In this document: positions 21,217-30,565 of the stretch, one piece after another
Layout: every line of letters begins with the position of its first letter
Numbering within the stretch: the stretch's first letter is position 1
Source of the DNA: CAVRAW01 sp963716135
GTDB taxonomy: Bacteria > Planctomycetota > Planctomycetia > Pirellulales > JADZDJ01
Reading direction: 5' to 3'
Length of the DNA stretch: 64,000 bases
NCBI GenBank assembly: GCA_963716135.1
Contig: OY970289.1
Span: forward strand, 310,001-374,000
Translations under genes and position numbers: made by a program
The notes under the pieces: model-generated
What the model saw: the letters and a program-made list of their open reading frames with translations, nothing else
Told to the model about the DNA's origin: nothing
Database searches by the model: none

Positions 21217-22815
21217 ATGGCCAACCCGATTATTCTGCCCGAACTTCGCTTGATGCTCGCCGAAGGGGACGAGCAAGGCCTGCGCGACGTGGTGATGGAG
21301 CTGCACCCGGCGACGGTGGCCGATTTCACCGAAGGCCTCACGGTGGACGAAACGTGGAAAGTATTGGCCAGCGCACCGCTGGCTCGGCAGGCCGAAGTGT
21401 TCGCGTACTATCCGATTGAAAAGCAAGTGGAAATGGTGTTGGGAAGCGGCCGCGAACGGATGGGCCGCCTGCTGGAGGAAATGGCCTCCGACAACCGCGT
21501 CGATCTGCTGCAGCACTTGGATCCGCAGGTGGTCGAGGAATTGCTGCCGCTGGTGGCCAAGGCCGCGCGGCACGACATCCGCATGCTGCTGTCATATCCG
21601 GAGCATAGCGCGGGCAGCGTGATGACCACCGAATACGCTTCGCTGCCGGCCAACATCACGGTGGCCGACGCGCTGCACAGGCTGCGGGCCGAGGCGCCCG
21701 ACAGCGAGATGATCTACTACATCTATGTCGTGGACGATCACCGCCACCTGCTGGGCTTCGTTTCCTTGCGCGATTTGATCCTCGCCAAGCCCAACACGCA
21801 CGTCGAAAAGCTGATGGAGCGCGACATCATCAGCGCGAAGGTGACCGAAGACCAGGAAGAAGTGGCCAAGAAGATGGCGCGATACGACTTTCTGGCCATC
21901 CCGGTGGTCGATGAGGAAAACCACCTGGTGGGCATCGTGACGCACGACGACGTGATCGACGTCGTGGTGGAAGAGGCCACGGAAGACGCGTATCGCATGG
22001 GGGCCGTCAATGCCCTGGAGCAGAACTATCTTGACGCGCCGTTCGTCACCGTTTGGCGCAAGCGTCTGGTATGGCTGGCGTGCCTGTTCATCGCCGAGCT
22101 GTTCACCTTCACTGCGCTTTCGCACTTTGAAGATCAAATTGCCAAGTTGGTCGTGCTGAGCTTGTTCGTGCCGCTGTGCATTTCCACGGGTGGAAATTCC
22201 GGGTCGCAGGCTGCCACGTTGATTACGCGTGCCGTGGCGCTGGGGCAAATTCGCGCCAACGATTGGTGGCGCGTCTTCCGCCACGAGATCATGATGGGAC
22301 TGGCGCTGGGGCTGACGCTGGGCGCGATCGGCGTGCTGCGCGGCGCTGCCACGCCCGAGTCCACGCGCGATGCCAGTCGGGAAGTGCCCGAATCGTTTCA
22401 AATCCACACGCCGGACACATCGCCGCTGACGCTGGACGATCGTGGTCGCATCCTCGTGCCCAAAGGATCGGAGCAAACGGTGAAGGCGACATTGACGCAG
22501 CACGAGCACATCTCGCTGCCGGCCGGGCAAACCACCGTCATTCCGACTGCGAACTCGCAGGGTATCTATGAATTTCCCGCCAGGTGCATCGTCAGCACCG
22601 CGCCGGTGAACCGCTGGCAATTGGCCATTGTGATTGGCCAGGCGGTGGCCGCCATCTGCTTGTGGGGCACGATTGTCGGCTCCATGCTGCCGCTGGCGTT
22701 CCGCAAAATGGGCATCGATCCCGGCTATGCCTCCAGCCCATTTGTCGCGACGTTCGTCGACGTCACAGGGATTGTGATCTACTTCAACATCGCGCAGATT
22801 TGGCTGGGGCTGTAG
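21217..22815 (+). CDS. mgtE: Magnesium transporter MgtE
   Basis: 532 residues: N-terminal helical MgtE_N domain (about 1-130), two CBS domains (about 135-255), then the five-helix membrane part with S-T-G-G-N-S-G-S-Q-A-A-T (pore region) and the final helices with D-P-G-Y-A-S-S-P-F-V-A-T. Between the third and fourth membrane helices there is an unusual hydrophilic stretch of about 85 residues (about 375-460) not found in the well-studied MgtE structures. Cytoplasmic-membrane Mg2+ channel gated by Mg2+ binding to the N and CBS domains. Good ribosome-binding site (aggtga). Confidence 0.95.
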   Translation: MANPIILPELRLMLAEGDEQGLRDVVMELHPATVADFTEGLTVDETWKVLASAPLARQAEVFAYYPIEKQVEMVLGSGRERMGRLLEEMASDNRVDLLQHLDPQVVEELLPLVAKAARHDIRMLLSYPEHSAGSVMTTEYASLPANITVADALHRLRAEAPDSEMIYYIYVVDDHRHLLGFVSLRDLILAKPNTHVEKLMERDIISAKVTEDQEEVAKKMARYDFLAIPVVDEENHLVGIVTHDDVIDVVVEEATEDAYRMGAVNALEQNYLDAPFVTVWRKRLVWLACLFIAELFTFTALSHFEDQIAKLVVLSLFVPLCISTGGNSGSQAATLITRAVALGQIRANDWWRVFRHEIMMGLALGLTLGAIGVLRGAATPESTRDASREVPESFQIHTPDTSPLTLDDRGRILVPKGSEQTVKATLTQHEHISLPAGQTTVIPTANSQGIYEFPARCIVSTAPVNRWQLAIVIGQAVAAICLWGTIVGSMLPLAFRKMGIDPGYASSPFVATFVDVTGIVIYFNIAQIWLGL

Positions 22816-23082
22816 CAATCGCTCGATTGTGGCGTTGCGAATTCGCGCTGTTGCGGCGAAAAAGCGCGGGTGTGAAAACGCAGCGCCGCCGCTAAGTGTG
22901 GCCCGCTATGAGCTTGCCGGAGGTCGGCAAAGTTTTTTCGGCGTGAATAAACCGGCCGTCGCGCCCCCACGTATCGGAACTAAAGTCCAACCGCGCGCCT
23001 GCTTGCAAGAATAGTGCGGTCTGATCGCCGCTTCATCATAACTCCTCCTACTTTCTCGATTGCTTCATCCAGGAGCCATACG

Positions 23083-25283
23083 ATGGCGTTCCGCATTTTT
23101 CCGTTGCGTGAGCTCAATGAAACCCCGTCTTCACAACTTTCCCGAGAAAACTGCGAGAAGCGCCCGAAGAAAGACACCCGTCGCAAGCAAAAGCGCCGCG
23201 CCACGTTGGAAGTGCTCGAGCCCAAGGTGGTGCTGGCCGCCAATGTCGTGGCCGCCTACACCGTCACGCAGGATTGGGGCACCGGCTTCGAAGGGCAAAT
23301 CAAGCTTTCCAGCCAGCAAACCACCGCCATCTCCAACTGGTCGCTGGCGTTCGACTACGGCGCGCTGATCACGCAAATTTGGGACGGCAAGATCGTCAGC
23401 CATACCGGCACGCACTACGTCATCAGCGGCGCAGGATGGAACAACACGCTGGGGGCCAAAGGGACCGTGTCGTTCGGCTTTGTGGCCATGCCGGTGGCCA
23501 GCCCGACAAGCCCGACGAATTACATGCTCAATGGGCAGCCGTTGTCGGGCGGTTCAACGCCGCCGACGCTTCCCAGTCTCAACGTGAGCGACGTGACAAT
23601 TAGCGAAGGCAACAGTGGCAAAAAGAACGCGGTGTTTACAGTCACCATGTCGGCCGCCTCGAAAAGCAGCGTCACGGTGAACTACGCCACGCGCAATGGC
23701 ACGGCGACTTCCGGCAGCGACTTCACGGCGGCCAGCGGCAAGCTGACTTTCAGCGCCGGGCAAACCAGCAAGACCATCAACATCGCTATCCTCGGCGATT
23801 CGATTTACGAGCCCGACGAGACGTTCTTCCTCGATCTCTCGGCCGTCAGCGGGGCCATTTTGGCTCGCACGTCCGCCACCGGCACGATCACCAACGACGA
23901 TCCCGCGCCTCCGCCGCCGGTCGATCCGACCAATCCCACGAGCGGCCTGCCCGCCACCATCACGTTCACCAACACCAATGATTGGGGCAGCGGCTTCAAC
24001 GGCGACGTGGCGATCAAGAATACGGGCACGAGCACCGTGAAGAATTGGACGCTGCAATTCACCTTCGCCGGCACAATTTCATCGATCTGGAACGGCTCGA
24101 TTGTCAGCCACGCCGGCAATACGTACGTCGTGCAAGGGGCCAGTTGGAACGCCGACATCGCGCCGGGCGCGTCGGTCGATTTCGGCTTCACCGGCAGTCC
24201 CGGCGGCGCTTCGGCCGTGCTTTCCAACTATGTGCTGTCCGGCACTCTGGTAAGCGGCGGCGGCAGCACCGGAGGCGGCGGTTCGACTGGCGGCACGACG
24301 GGAACTACCAATGCGCCGATTGCGTCTTCAACTGTGAATTGGGCGGCGCACTATTACGCTCCGTATGTCGATTCGACGCTTTGGCCCCTGTACGACTTTG
24401 TGAGCACTGCCAAATCGTCCGGAGTGAAATTCTTCACGCTGGCCTTCATCACGGCCGATTCTTCGAACAACGCTGCCTGGGGCGGCTACAAAGAGTACGA
24501 CGTCGGCACCACCGATTTCGACGCCCAAATGAAAACCAACATCACGGCGCTGCGCCGATCGGCGGCGACGTGATGGTCAGCTTCGGCGGCGCAGCGGGCC
24601 AGGAACTGGCGCAGGTGATCACCAACGTGAGCGATCTGACGGCCGCCTATCAATCGGTCGTCACCGCCTACGGCCTGACGCACATCGATTTCGACATCGA
24701 AGGGGCCGCCGTGGCCGACAAGGCCAGCATCGACCGACGCTCGCAAGCGATCGCCCAAGTGCAGCAAGCCGCCGCCGCGGCCGGACACAAGCTAGACGTG
24801 TGGTTCACCCTGCCGGTGCTGCCCACCGGACTCACCGCCGACGGCTTGTACGTGGTCACCTCGGCGCTGAAGTACGGCGTGAACATCGGCGGCGTGAACA
24901 TCATGACGATGGACTACGGCGACTCGGCCGCGCCCAATCCGGCGGGGCACATGGGGGATTACGCGATCCAGGCCGCCAACAGTTTGTTCAGCCAATTGAA
25001 GACGGCCTACAACGGCGCGCTGACCGACGCACAATTGTGGGCGAAGATCGGCGTGACGCCGATGATCGGCATGAACGACATGACCAACGAAGTGTTCACG
25101 CAGTCCGACGCGCAGCAATTGCTCACGTTCGCCCAGCAGCACGGCATGGGGCGGATCTCGATCTGGTCGCTGAACCGCGACTACCAGAATTCAGCCGGCG
25201 CGTTGAACCACGTGGATAACTTCAGCAGCAGTCTGGTGCAAACCTCGCTGGAATTCTCGCTGATGCTGAATCAATTGACGTGA
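23083..25283 (+). CDS. GH18 chitinase-like enzyme with two CBM2 and a Calx-beta domain, frameshifted
   Basis: About 730 residues across a one-base gap near 24556. Order: basic N-terminus with L-E-V-L-E-P-K-V-V-L-A-A (a variant of the planctomycete LEPR-x-LL sorting motif), CBM2-like module 1 (Q-D-W-G-T-G-F-E-G), a Calx-beta repeat (V-T-I-S-E-G to T-N-D-D), CBM2-like module 2 (N-D-W-G-S-G-F-N-G), a Gly/Ser/Thr linker, then a GH18 barrel with V-S-F-G-G and the catalytic D-F-D-I-E. The catalytic Glu is present in the second frame. Expected to be secreted and to bind and cleave chitin or a related beta-glycan. Start at 23083 after aggag. Confidence 0.88.
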
Positions 25284-25295
25284 CGGAGGCGGCGA

Positions 25296-27202
25296 CTACT
25301 TAGCGTCGGCGCCCACGTTCGCCACGCGCCGCAGCACTTGCGCGTGCAGGTCGGCGGCCCAGAAGTGCGTGAGCGCTTCGAGCTTTTCGGCCAGGTCGCC
25401 ACCGGCGCACATTTGGGCGATTTCGTAAAGCTGCACGCACGGGGTCGCATCGATTCCTTGCGAGTTCAGCGTTGCGATGTCGCGGCGCGTTTGATCGGCG
25501 GCGAACTGGAGCCAGTCGGCCAGGACCCCTTCGCGTGCAATGGCCACGATGTTGGCTTCGTCGTCCAGCTCGGCCCCCAGTGAGTAATATTTGGCCAACA
25601 AGCTGGCGGCGCGGGTGTGCACATACAAGCTGGTCGATAGATAGGCGTAGGTGTAGGCGTCTCCCTCGCCGAAGTAATCGTGCAGCCGCGGAAAGATCGA
25701 CTCGCTGGCGGTGCGCAGCAGCGCGTATGCCATGTCTTTGGCCATCAGGTTGTCGCGAAACTGCTCCACTCCCAGCGCAGCGGCTTTGGCCCCGCTTTTG
25801 ACGATCAAGGCGTCGAACACGCTGTCGTTGGCCTCCGAGGCGCGGCGCAAATAGTCGCTGATCTCGCGCCAGGGGGCATGCTGCGGCAGCGGCGTGCCGC
25901 CGTAGCCGGCGCCCAAATCCAGATAATCCCCCGCCACCTTGAGGTCCAGCCAGGAAATGATCTGATAGGTGGCCGCCAAGAGCGCCTGCGCGTTGGCGGT
26001 GTCGGATTCTTTCTCCGGAAGCTTCGCCAATAGTTCCTTCGCCGAGTATTGCAGGCTGAGCGCCTCGAGAAATGCGTCGCAGGCGTGGAAGTACATCAGC
26101 AGTTGATCGGAAGTCTTTGGAGTTTCTTCGCGCATCCGGCCGGCCATTTGCTGCACTTCTTTTTCCAGCCAATTGTTCTTGCGCACGCGCTTCACGGCGG
26201 CGTCGTAACCGCCTTCGCCGTAGGCGTGGAGATAGCGCCCCGCTTCCAGGGCCAGGTATCCGTAAATGGCTGACTGGACTTGCCGCCAAAAAGCAGCAGC
26301 GAGCTTTCCGTCGGTTTGCAATTGCTTCGCTAGCTCGCCCACGTCGATCGCTTTCTTGTACAAAAGCGCGCATTCCGGTGTGAGCTGCTCTTGCCGCGGA
26401 ATCTTGGCGTAAGCGTCGCTCGAGGTGGCATGCAATTTGCGCCAGCCGTCGATCTTCTTCTCCACCTGCTTCTGCACGTCCGCGGAAATCCGCGGCAGAT
26501 CGGCCGAAGGGGCGCGCGGCAAGGTATCGTTGGTCATCAAATGGTAGGCCGTGTAGATATCCAACACCGGCCGCACTTCGACTCCCAGCATGCGGCCATG
26601 CTCCACCAAATCGACTTTGTCGCCGTTGGCCGCGGTTTCCGAAGGAATGCCGGCCGGAATCAACACCAGCTTCATTCCCTTTTGGGCGGCGCCTTCGATC
26701 TTGAAGCGAATGCCGCCCACCGGCCCAATCGTGCCATCGGGATTGATGGTGCCGGTCATGGCCGCGTCGGGCTTGGGCGTATCGCCGCGCACGGCGGCCA
26801 GCACGCCGATGGTCATCAGCGCGCGGCGCTGGGGCCGTCAACCTTGCCTTCGTACTCAAACGAGACGTGCATCGCGCGGGGATCGAAATCGCTCAGTAGC
26901 GCCGCGGTAATGGCGGCGGTCCACCCGGCGCTTCGCCACGAATCGCCGGTGCCGCCGGCCTCGGTTTCAAAGAAGCCGACGCGGACTTTGCTCCCCTCCG
27001 CGCCACCGGCGGTGACGCTGACCGGGGTGCAGAAGCCGGTTTCGCTGCCGTCTGCTTCCTTGCTGACCACGAGCACGTTCACCACCACCGTGCGCGGCTG
27101 ATTGACCGGCGGCTGCTGGGCAGGCACTGGACTTGGCTCGAAAAGCAGCGCGCATACGGCCAACAGCAGGCAGATTGGCAACCGCTGCGAGTAGCGTCGC
27201 AT
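25296..27202 (-). CDS. Secreted Lon-type (S16) serine protease-domain protein, frameshifted
   Basis: The N-terminal frame has a signal peptide (L-P-I-C-L-L-L-A-V-C-A-L-L) and runs to V-D-G-P-S-A at 26816; the second frame resumes with L-M-T-I-G-V-L-A-A-V-R-G-D. Joined by one base the sequence restores the Lon active-site pattern D-G-P-S-A-G-x-L, with catalytic Ser; the Lys is expected in the following G-x-I-x-P-V-G-G-I-x-x-K, seen here as G-P-V-G-G-I-R-F-K. No AAA+ domain; a helical C-terminal part of about 400 residues is unlike cytosolic Lon. Likely an envelope, ATP-independent protease. Start at 27202 chosen for the signal peptide. Confidence 0.75.
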
Positions 27203-27269
27203 CGCAAAGCCTCGAAATGCGGATCGATCCAATGCGGCAAAGGTTTCGTCTACTATAACCAACCGGCGT

Positions 27270-28295
27270 TCATTTCCCATTGCCGAATTTTCGGCCCAGT
27301 GCGTCGGCAACTTTGCGGCACGTTTCCATCGTCTGGCGAAACTGATCGAAATCCAACGACTGGTTGCCGTCGGAGAGCGCGTTTTCCGGATCGGGATGCA
27401 CTTCAATGATCAGCCCGTCGGCGCCGGCGGCGACGCTGGCGGCGCACATCTGCGGCACCAGCCACGTGTGCCCCGTGCCGTGACTGGGATCGACCACGAT
27501 CGGCAAGTGCGTTTTGCCGTGCAGATAAACCACCGTGGCCAGCGGCAGCGTGAAGCGCGTGTGATTTTCGAACGTGCGAATGCCGCGCTCGCAAAGCATG
27601 ACCTGCTGATTGCCGGCGTCCAAAATGTATTCCGCCGCCAGCAGCAGTTCTTCGACCGTGGCGCTGGGCCCGCGCTTCAGCAGCACCGGCCGATCTGTCT
27701 TGCCGGCCGCTTCCAGCAGGCGATAGTTCTGCATGTTGCGGGCGCCGATTTGCAGCACGTCGGTGTAGCGCGCCACGAGGTCCATGTCTTCGTTGGCCAT
27801 CACCTCGGTGACGATCGCCAGTCCGGTGGCGTCGCGGGCGGTGGCCAGCATTTTCAGTCCATCTTCCTTCAATCCCTGGAAGCTATAGGGGCTGGTGCGC
27901 GGCTTGAAGGCTCCGCCGCGCAGCGCCGTGGCGCCGGCGGCTTTTACCGCCTTGGCCGTGGCGAGAATCTGCTCCTCGCTTTCCACTGAACAGGGTCCGG
28001 CGATGATGCCGACCGTGCCGCCGCCGACGGTCAGGCTGCCGGCGCGGACCACCGTGGGTTCGGATTGCACTTCACGGCTGGCGATTTTGTAGGGGGCCAA
28101 GATGGGCACCACTTCGGCCACGCCGGGACCGCTTTCGAGCGATTCCTTATGGGTTTTGCGATCGTCGCCGACGACGGCGATGACAGTGCGTTCCGTGCCG
28201 TTGATCACGTGCGGCTTCATGCCCAACTGCTGAACGCGACCGACCATGTGCTCGATTTGCTCGAGCGTGGCATCTTTTTTCATGACTACGATCAC
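27270..28295 (-). CDS. aroF: 3-deoxy-7-phosphoheptulonate (DAHP) synthase, type I beta
   Basis: About 341 residues. N-terminal regulatory ferredoxin-like domain (I-V-V-M-K-K-D-A-T to about V-P-I-L-A-P-Y), then the barrel with I-I-A-G-P-C-S-V-E-S, L-R-G-G-A-F-K-P-R-T-S-P-Y, K-R-G and D-P-S-H-G-T-G-H. Condenses PEP and erythrose-4-phosphate, the first step of aromatic amino acid synthesis. GTG start at 28295 with aggaa upstream; 28337 would start inside the terminator. Expression is very probably controlled by the leader peptide/attenuator directly upstream (28331-28483). aroK and aroDE lie 10 kb away on the same strand. Confidence 0.96.
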   Translation of the reverse strand: MIVVMKKDATLEQIEHMVGRVQQLGMKPHVINGTERTVIAVVGDDRKTHKESLESGPGVAEVVPILAPYKIASREVQSEPTVVRAGSLTVGGGTVGIIAGPCSVESEEQILATAKAVKAAGATALRGGAFKPRTSPYSFQGLKEDGLKMLATARDATGLAIVTEVMANEDMDLVARYTDVLQIGARNMQNYRLLEAAGKTDRPVLLKRGPSATVEELLLAAEYILDAGNQQVMLCERGIRTFENHTRFTLPLATVVYLHGKTHLPIVVDPSHGTGHTWLVPQMCAASVAAGADGLIIEVHPDPENALSDGNQSLDFDQFRQTMETCRKVADALGRKFGNGK

Positions 28296-28330
28296 GGCTG
28301 TGGTTCCTGTATGGAAAGTAAGTTGGAATG

Positions 28331-28378
28331 CAAACAAAAAAAGCCCCGAGAGCCGGTTTTCACCAGGTCTCGGGGCTT
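28331..28378 (-). terminator. Attenuator terminator of the DAHP synthase leader
   Basis: On the minus strand AAGCCCCGAGA (28378-28368) pairs with TCTCGGGGCTT (28351-28341); an inner CTGGT/ACCGG stem is capped by a GAAA tetraloop, and a run of seven T follows. It lies between the leader peptide stop (28406) and the aroF start (28295). The left arm (28363-28378) can instead pair with leader codons 17-21 (28422-28435): CCAGGT and CGGGGC blocks match, separated by a two-base mismatch. Confidence 0.85.
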
Positions 28379-28405
28379 GTAGGCCTTATGGCTTGTGAGG
28401 AACGG

Positions 28406-28483
28406 TTACAAACCTCCTCCGGCCCCGCTACCTGGCGGGCTAAAGTAAAACCAAAACGCAAATATCGCAACCGTGTTCCTCAT
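28406..28483 (-). CDS. Aromatic-rich leader peptide (25 aa) of DAHP synthase attenuator
   Basis: ATG at 28483 to TAA at 28406. Residues 8-14 are F-A-F-W-F-Y-F, six aromatic residues in seven codons covering all three aromatic end products; a glycine/proline-rich tail follows. Codons 17-21 form one strand of an antiterminator that competes with the downstream terminator. By analogy with trp, phe and his leader peptides, ribosome stalling at scarce Phe/Trp/Tyr-tRNA would allow the antiterminator and aroF transcription. The ribosome-binding site is weak (ggga 13-16 bases upstream). Too short for standard gene calling. Confidence 0.8.
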   Translation of the reverse strand: MRNTVAIFAFWFYFSPPGSGAGGGL

Positions 28484-28534
28484 ATCCGAATTGTCCCATC
28501 CCGCGGCGGGCAACGCAAGGGCGTTTTGCCCGCA

Positions 28535-30548
28535 TTATTTTCGCTTGCGCAGCGATGCCAGAAATTCCTCGACTTGTCCTTGCACGTTCTGCGAGGCGCG
28601 GACAATTCAGCGCGCGGCCGGGAATATCGAAATAGATCGCGCCTTTGGTCGGATCCTCGCCCCAGGTGTCCGGCTGCACTTTGCTGGAGATGCGCTGCAC
28701 GAGCGAATATCCCGCCGCATTATCAATTGCCAGATCACGGACCGGGTAAAACTCTATGTCCATCCGCTCGGTCAACGCTTGCGGCGTGGTGATTTCAATA
28801 GTCTTTTCGTCGATGGCGCGCCAAGCCAATTCCAAGGGCGCGACGATTTCGTCCAACACCTTAGCAAGCGGCGTGCCGTCGGCCACCACGGTGCACTCGC
28901 TGTCGGCCGAGATCCCTTGCGAGGCCAAGGCGGCGTGGTCCACGAGCAGCGTCACGCCGGTTTTGGCGCGCAGCCAACTCGCGACGTCCGACAGCGGCTG
29001 CGGCGCGCCGAAATTCGCCGTGACCGGCTTGTTCAAAATCTCGTGGGCCTTGTCCAGATGCGTGGTCAGCACGAATCGGGCCGGGTCGAAGCTGCTTTTA
29101 ATCGCCTTATCGCGCGCGACGCGCAGCTTTTCGCAGAACGTCAGGATCGCCAGATGCGCCGGATCATATTGTTGAACAACGAGCGCATCGCCGCCGGCCA
29201 CGATGCTGGCCCTTCCGCCGGCTTGCTGCCACGTCTCAGGCGCCACCATCCGCCGCACGAGAGCCGCCAATTCCGCAAGCGCCTGATCCTTGCCGTCGGT
29301 CAAATCGCCCACAGCGTAGCGGACCTGCCGCATGTTTTCCTGCGGAGAGTAACCGACGACCAACTGCCCCTCGTGCGTCTGATAGCCCAAGTGCAGCGGC
29401 TCCAGCGCCGCGTCCAGCGCGCCGGCAACCGTGGTCTCGCCCAACTTCACGCGCACGAGAACCGAGGCTGATTGACCCAGCTCGGTGACCGCCTCAGCGT
29501 CCAGAGTGATCGGAATGGAACTCAACTGGCTCACCAGATCGAGATAGGCCCAAAGCGGCATCTGACGCACCTCGATTCCCGACAGCGTATCGGCCAGATG
29601 CACATCGACGTTCACCGGGCGCGGCGCGATGCGCTGCAGCGGTTTGGTGGCCAGCGCGGCGGCAGGGGCGGTCGGCTCGGGGGACGGAGGGACCTTCGAG
29701 GTCTCGGGGCCGACTTCAGGCGCCGGTGTTTCCATGGCAAATGGATTGTCTACGTTCGAGCGCTCTTGGCGCGGCGGCGGCGCAGGCTGCGGTTTGCTTT
29801 CCGCTTGTAGTTGCGGCGCTGCGTTCACCGGCTCTTCAGCGCGCGGCTTCGGCTCTAGTTCAGTGGTGGCCGAGGGCGCTGGTTTATTCACCGGCGGCTC
29901 TGGCTTTGTTTCTTCAGTCGATGCCGTCTCGGCTGGAGTCTGCGCCGGCTGCTCTGGAGCCGTCGCGGCGGGGGGCGCGCTATGCACCTCCGAGTCCTGC
30001 GCTGGCGGACGTTCGTGGCTCGGCGCCATCATGCGCACGGCGAAAATCAAAAAGCCCGCCGCCAGGGTGAGCAAGACGCCCGGCAAAAACCAATGTGGCC
30101 ACGGGTTGGCCAAAGCATGTTCTTCGGCCTCGTCCAGGCGTTCTGCGATGGCCAACGCCACAACGGGCGCTCCCGGCGCGTTTGCGGAAATCTCGGCTGC
30201 CGGGGCTGCGCCGGCCATCGTGGGCACTTCAGTACTCATTAGCTTCTTGGAGACAGAACTACTGCCAGGCGCCACGGCTTCGCTGGCATCTTCCACCGAA
30301 ACTGCGCCCGATGACTTCAATGGCAACGACGATTCGGTAACCGTCGCGGCGGTCATCTTGACCGACGAGCTCGATGCCGTTTCGCCGGCCACAGCGGCAC
30401 TGTAACCAGTGGCGCTGGGACTTGGCGGTGGTTCGACCAGCACCATGCTGCCGCATTTCGGACAGGAGAGAATCTGTCCGATCGCCTCGGGATCAACGAC
30501 CCGAAGGTTCCGCCGGCACGTCGTGCATTGGATCGTGAACGGTGTCAC
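28535..30548 (-). CDS. Zinc-ribbon membrane protein with repeated STN/secretin-like domains, C-terminal frameshift
   Basis: About 670 residues. N-terminal zinc ribbon C-T-T-C ... C-P-K-C, Ser/Ala-rich region, one membrane helix near residue 150 (P-G-V-L-L-T-L-A-A-G-F-L-I-F-A-V), a long Pro/Glu/Ala-rich linker, then repeated alpha/beta domains such as M-P-L-W-A-Y-L-D-L-V-S-Q-L-S-S-I-P-I-T-L-D, the pattern of STN/secretin short domains. One extra base near 28603 shifts the end; in the other frame the natural C-terminus V-R-A-S-Q-N-V-Q-G-Q-V-E-E-F-L-A-S-L-R-K-R-K ends at 28535. GTG at 30548 has gagagg upstream; GTG at 30569 overlaps the previous stop. Coupled to the pseudokinase gene. Function unknown. 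Confidence 0.7.
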
Positions 30549-30565
30549 ATGGGCCTCTCGTCGGT

